Assembly (NCBI GenBank): GCA_036653755.1
Contig: JAVVTJ010000050.1
Coordinates: 1-7,453, forward strand
Source of the DNA: RGIG5057 sp036653755
GTDB lineage: Bacteria; Bacillota; Clostridia; TANB77; CAG-465
Length of the DNA stretch: 7,453 nt
Reading direction: 5' to 3'
Positions 4,932-7,453 of the stretch are shown piece after piece. A program made the position numbers and the translations under genes. Numbering within the stretch: position 1 is the first letter of the stretch; every line of letters begins with the position of its first letter. A model generated the notes under the pieces. That model was not told the origin of the DNA and ran no database searches. It was given only the letters and a program-made list of their open reading frames with translations.

Positions 4932-6587
4932 TTGTATAAATTTGATATGAAAAATATTTTAAAACTTTTCAAACACATAAAATTCAATTATATTAATAAA
5001 CAATTAGTTTGTTTTGTATTTTTAATTTTAAATACAGCTTTATCATTAATTTTTCCTTATTGCTTTAGCTTAGTTATTGATCAAGGAATTTCATCAAAAA
5101 ATATTGAGGTATTGTTTAAATACATTATTATAATATTTTTAATAGGAATACTTATGATAGTTGTAAGCTATATCCAAAGTATACTATACATTAAATTAGG
5201 GAAAAACATAAGCAAAGTACTAAAGGAAGAAGTTTTTTTAAAAATATATAATTCAAATTATATATTTTGGAACGAAAATAAAATTGGAGATGTATTTACA
5301 TCTTTAACGAGTGACATAAATGTAATAGAGAACTTATTAAGTGTATCTTTAGCTAAGGGGTTTTTAAACATATTTACACTAGTAGGTCTAACAATTATTC
5401 TATTAAAAATGAACTGGATTATTTGCATAGCTATATTTGCACTAGCAATAGTTTTTGCTATATTTCAAAAGAATAATGGTGAGCAATTAAAACATCAGAC
5501 TAAACAGTTGAGAGATGATATTGGTGAAATGAATTCATTTACTAATGAATTTTTGATGAATATTCAGGCAATACAATTAATGTATGACGATAATATAATA
5601 AACAAATATAACCAGTTAAATAGAAAAAATTATGAACAGTATATTCTACAAGCTAAGAAAGGTTTAAATGGAAGAATATATGCTCAGTTGTTTTCAACTT
5701 TAGCATTGAGTGTTTCATTACTTATTGGAGCCATTAATATAATAAATGGCAGCATGTCAGTTGGTATTTTGTTTAGTATAGTTTTATATATTCAAAGAAT
5801 ATATGATCCGATTATTTCACTTGGAAGTCTATATGTATCAATAAAAAGCTGCCAGCCAGTAATCCAAAAGGTTCTAAATCTTTTAGAGCATGAGCAAGTG
5901 ATATCTTCAGGAAGTGTAATTTTACCTAATAAAATAGATGGAAAAATCTGTTTAGAAAATATATCTTTTTCATATCCAGACTCTAAATCAAAAGTATTTG
6001 ATAATTTAAATATAAATTTTAAACAAGGTAAAATAACTGGAATAATCGGAGAAAATGGTTCTGGAAAGAGTACTTTAATACGTTTAATTTCAAAAGCATG
6101 TAAACCCAATACAGGTACTATAACTATTGATGGTATAAACATTCATAAATATGATAATAAATTTTTAAAATCTCAAGTTGGATACCTAATTCAAAATCCA
6201 ACATTAATGAGTGGAGATATATCTAATATATTTGATTTCTATAATAGTAATAATCTTAGTAAAGAGGCAGAATCAATTGGTATAGTACTTGATAAAATTT
6301 CTAAAGTAGGTGAAAATAGTAATTTTGTATCAGGTGGAGAAATTCAAAAGATCTCTTTATTAAGGTTACTTTTACAAGATAATAAAAGTATTTATATATT
6401 AGATGAGCCTACTTCAGCAGTTGATATTGAAAATGAAATAAAAATATGTAACAAATTAAAGGAAGTCCTAAAAGGAAAAACAGTAATTATAATAACACAT
6501 AGACCGGCTATTCTAGATATTTGTGACGAAATTATAAATCTGGATGAAAAAAAGTATGAGAACAGGATATTAAAGGAGTATATATAG
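4932..6587 (+). CDS. ABC exporter (membrane plus ATPase domain), probable peptide exporter
   Basis: This half-transporter of up to 551 residues joins a six-helix exporter domain (about residues 25-295) to an ATPase domain (about 335-551). ATPase motifs: Walker A GENGSGKS at 373-380, Q-loop Gln421, signature VSGGE at 466-470, Walker B D491-E492 then PTSAVD, switch His523. Only 44 residues separate Q421 from the signature, shorter than in most exporters, so the helical subdomain is reduced. There is no N-terminal C39 peptidase, so it does not cut the leader itself. As last gene of the cassette it most likely exports the modified peptide as a homodimer. The start is doubtful: TTG 4932 is the first possible start in frame but lies 18 bases from the ribosome binding site; ATG 4947 is further off, and the well-placed ATG 4921 runs into TAG. 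It may be a recently weakened gene. Confidence 0.87.
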   Translation: MYKFDMKNILKLFKHIKFNYINKQLVCFVFLILNTALSLIFPYCFSLVIDQGISSKNIEVLFKYIIIIFLIGILMIVVSYIQSILYIKLGKNISKVLKEEVFLKIYNSNYIFWNENKIGDVFTSLTSDINVIENLLSVSLAKGFLNIFTLVGLTIILLKMNWIICIAIFALAIVFAIFQKNNGEQLKHQTKQLRDDIGEMNSFTNEFLMNIQAIQLMYDDNIINKYNQLNRKNYEQYILQAKKGLNGRIYAQLFSTLALSVSLLIGAINIINGSMSVGILFSIVLYIQRIYDPIISLGSLYVSIKSCQPVIQKVLNLLEHEQVISSGSVILPNKIDGKICLENISFSYPDSKSKVFDNLNINFKQGKITGIIGENGSGKSTLIRLISKACKPNTGTITIDGINIHKYDNKFLKSQVGYLIQNPTLMSGDISNIFDFYNSNNLSKEAESIGIVLDKISKVGENSNFVSGGEIQKISLLRLLLQDNKSIYILDEPTSAVDIENEIKICNKLKEVLKGKTVIIITHRPAILDICDEIINLDEKKYENRILKEYI

Positions 6588-6666
6588 TATGTAGGTGTAC
6601 TTCGTTATAGATATCAAGTTTCAAGAAAACGTATTAAAATCAATAACTTCAATAAAATTTAGTGCC

Positions 6667-6692
6667 AAATTCCATGAAAAACGTAGGTTGGC
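6667..6692 (+). repeat. Dispersed repeat, copy B
   Basis: This copy is in the same orientation as copy A (109-160) and matches it at 20 of 26 bases over the aligned stretch, with the core AAAACGTAGGTTGGC at 6678-6692. A GCCAA just upstream (6664-6668) is the inverse of the TTGGC that ends it. Read as codons, A and B could both encode a K-F-x-E-K-R-R-L-A string with mostly third-position differences, so a fragment of a duplicated coding sequence is one alternative to a non-coding repeat. Confidence 0.55.
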
Positions 6693-6791
6693 AAATAATA
6701 TAAAATATACAAGTTTTTCTATATATGGAGTATTAATACTAACTTCATGAAATGCTATGATATTATAAGAATATAAGCCAACTTGCGTTTT
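6678..6791 (+). ncRNA. Possible RNA stem formed by repeat copies B and C
   Basis: In a + strand transcript 6678-6692 can pair with 6777-6791 over all 15 positions, two of them G-U, closing an 84-base loop that contains the AGTATTAATACT hairpin. AATT at 6668-6671 and at 6797-6800 could add outer pairs. It would lie in the 3' untranslated part of the operon. It might stabilise the mRNA or yield a small RNA ending at the 6950 terminator; this is a structural reading only, with no known RNA family recognised. Confidence 0.3.
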
Positions 6792-6827
6792 CCCGAAATT
6801 ATTCTCCTTAATCCATTAAACTTAAGT
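6777..6827 (-). repeat. Dispersed repeat, copy C (inverted)
   Basis: On the - strand this copy reads from an ACTTAAGTTTAA box (6827-6816) through AATTTCGGG to the core AAAACGCAAGTTGGC (6791-6777). It is the inverted partner of copy A at the far end of the cassette, with similarity over about 50 bases, and it can pair with copy B in RNA. No target-site duplication next to the copies is evident by eye. Confidence 0.55.
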
Positions 6828-6912
6828 AGGTTGACGGCTATGAAGTCAATATGAGATATAGATTTATTAGCCGAAGATGGGTTGTATAAGGTGTTAATTG
6901 CAGCTAGTAGTT

Positions 6913-6950
6913 AAACTATAAAATAACTTAGTTATTTTATAGTTTTTTTT
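6913..6950 (+). terminator. Rho-independent terminator closing the cassette
   Basis: A perfect 15-bp stem (6913-6927 with 6931-6945) has a three-base TTA loop and runs into T5 (eight T in a row counting the stem foot). It should end + strand transcripts coming from the exporter gene and insulates the ParA gene that starts 69 bases later. Confidence 0.88.
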
Positions 6951-6954
6951 ATAT

Positions 6955-6982
6955 TTTAAAACAAATAAAACTATGATAAAAT
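6955..6982 (+). promoter_or_regulatory. Weak promoter candidate for the parA-like gene
   Basis: A promoter is needed here because a strong terminator ends at 6950. TTTAAA at 6955-6960 and TAAAAT at 6977-6982, 16 bases apart, are the best pair I find; TATGAT at 6972-6977 is an alternative -10 box. Both are weak matches in very AT-rich DNA. Confidence 0.3.
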
Positions 6983-7018
6983 ATAAAAATAACAATATAA
7001 AAACTAGGAGATAACAAT

Positions 7019-7453
7019 ATGAAAACGAAGTTAATAACTTTCTTTAATATAAAAGGCGGTATTTACAAGACTTCTATGTCAATAATCACAGCATATGAGT
7101 TAGCAAAAGATAAAAATAAAAACATATTATTATGGGATTTAGACTTACAAGAAAACCTTACACAGTATGTATATAAAGTAAATCATGAAGACAAGACAAC
7201 TATAGATATAGTAGATGGAATAAGTGCTAAAGATGTAATTGTAAAGTCTCCAAATTTAAATTATCCAAACATAGATATAATACCAGCAGATATAGGATTA
7301 GCTATGCTAGACGAAAAAATAAGTCTACAACCAGCCAGAGAAAAAGTACTTGCTAGATGGTATATGAAAAATATAGATGTGTTAGAAAAGTATGATTATA
7401 TAATTTGTGATCTTTCACCAAGTTATAATTTAACTGCTAAAAATATACTGTAC
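7019..7453 (+). CDS. ParA/Soj-family ATPase, 5' part (145 codons, runs off the window)
   Basis: The start ATG lies eight bases after AGGAG (7006-7010). The visible part is the N-terminal half of a ParA-type P-loop ATPase: deviant Walker A K12-G-G-I-Y-K17-T-S with both lysines that define the family, Walker A' region W-D40-L-D-L-Q44-E-N-L-T, and a Walker B-like Y-D-Y-I-I-C-D131. Members move and segregate plasmids or chromosome origins together with a ParB-type protein bound to centromere sites. The residue before the catalytic Lys is Tyr where most ParA proteins have Gly, which is unusual. The stop codon and any parB lie beyond the window. It has its own terminator-insulated start, so it is not part of the peptide cassette; it hints that this DNA is a plasmid or similar element. 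Confidence 0.88.
   Translation, partial: MKTKLITFFNIKGGIYKTSMSIITAYELAKDKNKNILLWDLDLQENLTQYVYKVNHEDKTTIDIVDGISAKDVIVKSPNLNYPNIDIIPADIGLAMLDEKISLQPAREKVLARWYMKNIDVLEKYDYIICDLSPSYNLTAKNILY

Larger units (their letters stand above)
6588..6912. other. Gene-free trailing region with repeats
   Basis: No gene with a ribosome binding site and sensible length is seen. The stretch holds repeat copies B and C, which face each other, and a perfect palindrome AGTATTAATACT at 6729-6740 between them. An open stretch of about 51 codons exists on each strand (6595-6750 +, 6758-6910 -), but neither has a good start. No terminator directly follows the exporter gene, so this region is probably the 3' untranslated part of the operon up to 6950. 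Confidence 0.5.

Noticed and set aside
5792..6142. A 116-codon open frame on the - strand.
   Set aside because: It is antisense to the exporter's Walker A region, has no ribosome binding site and encodes nothing recognisable.
6595..6750. A 51-codon open stretch on the + strand downstream of the exporter.
   Set aside because: It begins with GTG right after a TAG, includes repeat B, and resembles no protein I know; such lengths arise by chance. It remains possible that it is a gene fragment.
109..6827. CRISPR array or iteron-type origin from the three repeat copies.
   Set aside because: Copies are too few, unevenly spaced and in both orientations; no cas or replication initiator gene is visible.
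6758..6910. A 51-codon open stretch on the - strand across repeat C.
   Set aside because: No start codon or ribosome binding site is visible; it could be a transposase remnant but I recognise no motif.

Overview
The window is very AT-rich, with A/T-ending codons and strong GGAGG-type ribosome binding sites. This points to a low-GC Firmicute, most likely a clostridium; I cannot name the species. Its centre is a compact, co-oriented gene cassette on the + strand that looks like a RiPP (ribosomally made, post-translationally modified peptide) biosynthesis and export/immunity operon. It sits between mobile or accessory sequence on both sides.

Layout: 1-52 is the last piece of a group II intron (end of domain V, whole domain VI). 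53-252 has no gene but carries copy A of a dispersed repeat and a strong bidirectional terminator at 205-252. 253-531 is the control region, with a tandem direct repeat at 411-444, a promoter candidate at 449-477 and a small leader hairpin. At 532-678 lies an unlisted 48-residue peptide gene whose middle contains two near-identical five-residue units, Cys-Val-Trp-Cys-Asn and Cys-Val-Phe-Cys-Asn, ten residues apart. It is followed by a 15-bp hairpin, then a radical SAM/SPASM maturase (775-2133), a long palindrome over the maturase stop codon, a BceA-like ABC ATPase (2192-2965), its overlapping BceB-like permease (start reassigned to 2943, ends 4895) and a half-size ABC exporter without a peptidase domain (4932-6587).

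How the genes fit together (inference): the radical SAM enzyme would crosslink the Cys/aromatic units of the small peptide, the exporter would carry it out of the cell, and the BceAB-type pair would give self-protection or sense/remove the product. The precursor has no double-glycine motif and the exporter has no C39 protease domain, so maturation proteolysis must come from elsewhere. The expected start of the exporter gene is disrupted: a well-placed ribosome binding site leads to ATG followed at once by TAG, and the reading frame is only entered at a poorly placed TTG.

6588-7018 has no convincing gene. It holds repeat copies B and C, which face each other and could pair in RNA, then a textbook terminator at 6913-6950 that closes the cassette. 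A ParA/Soj-type ATPase gene starts at 7019 and runs off the end, which suggests a plasmid or other self-maintained element.
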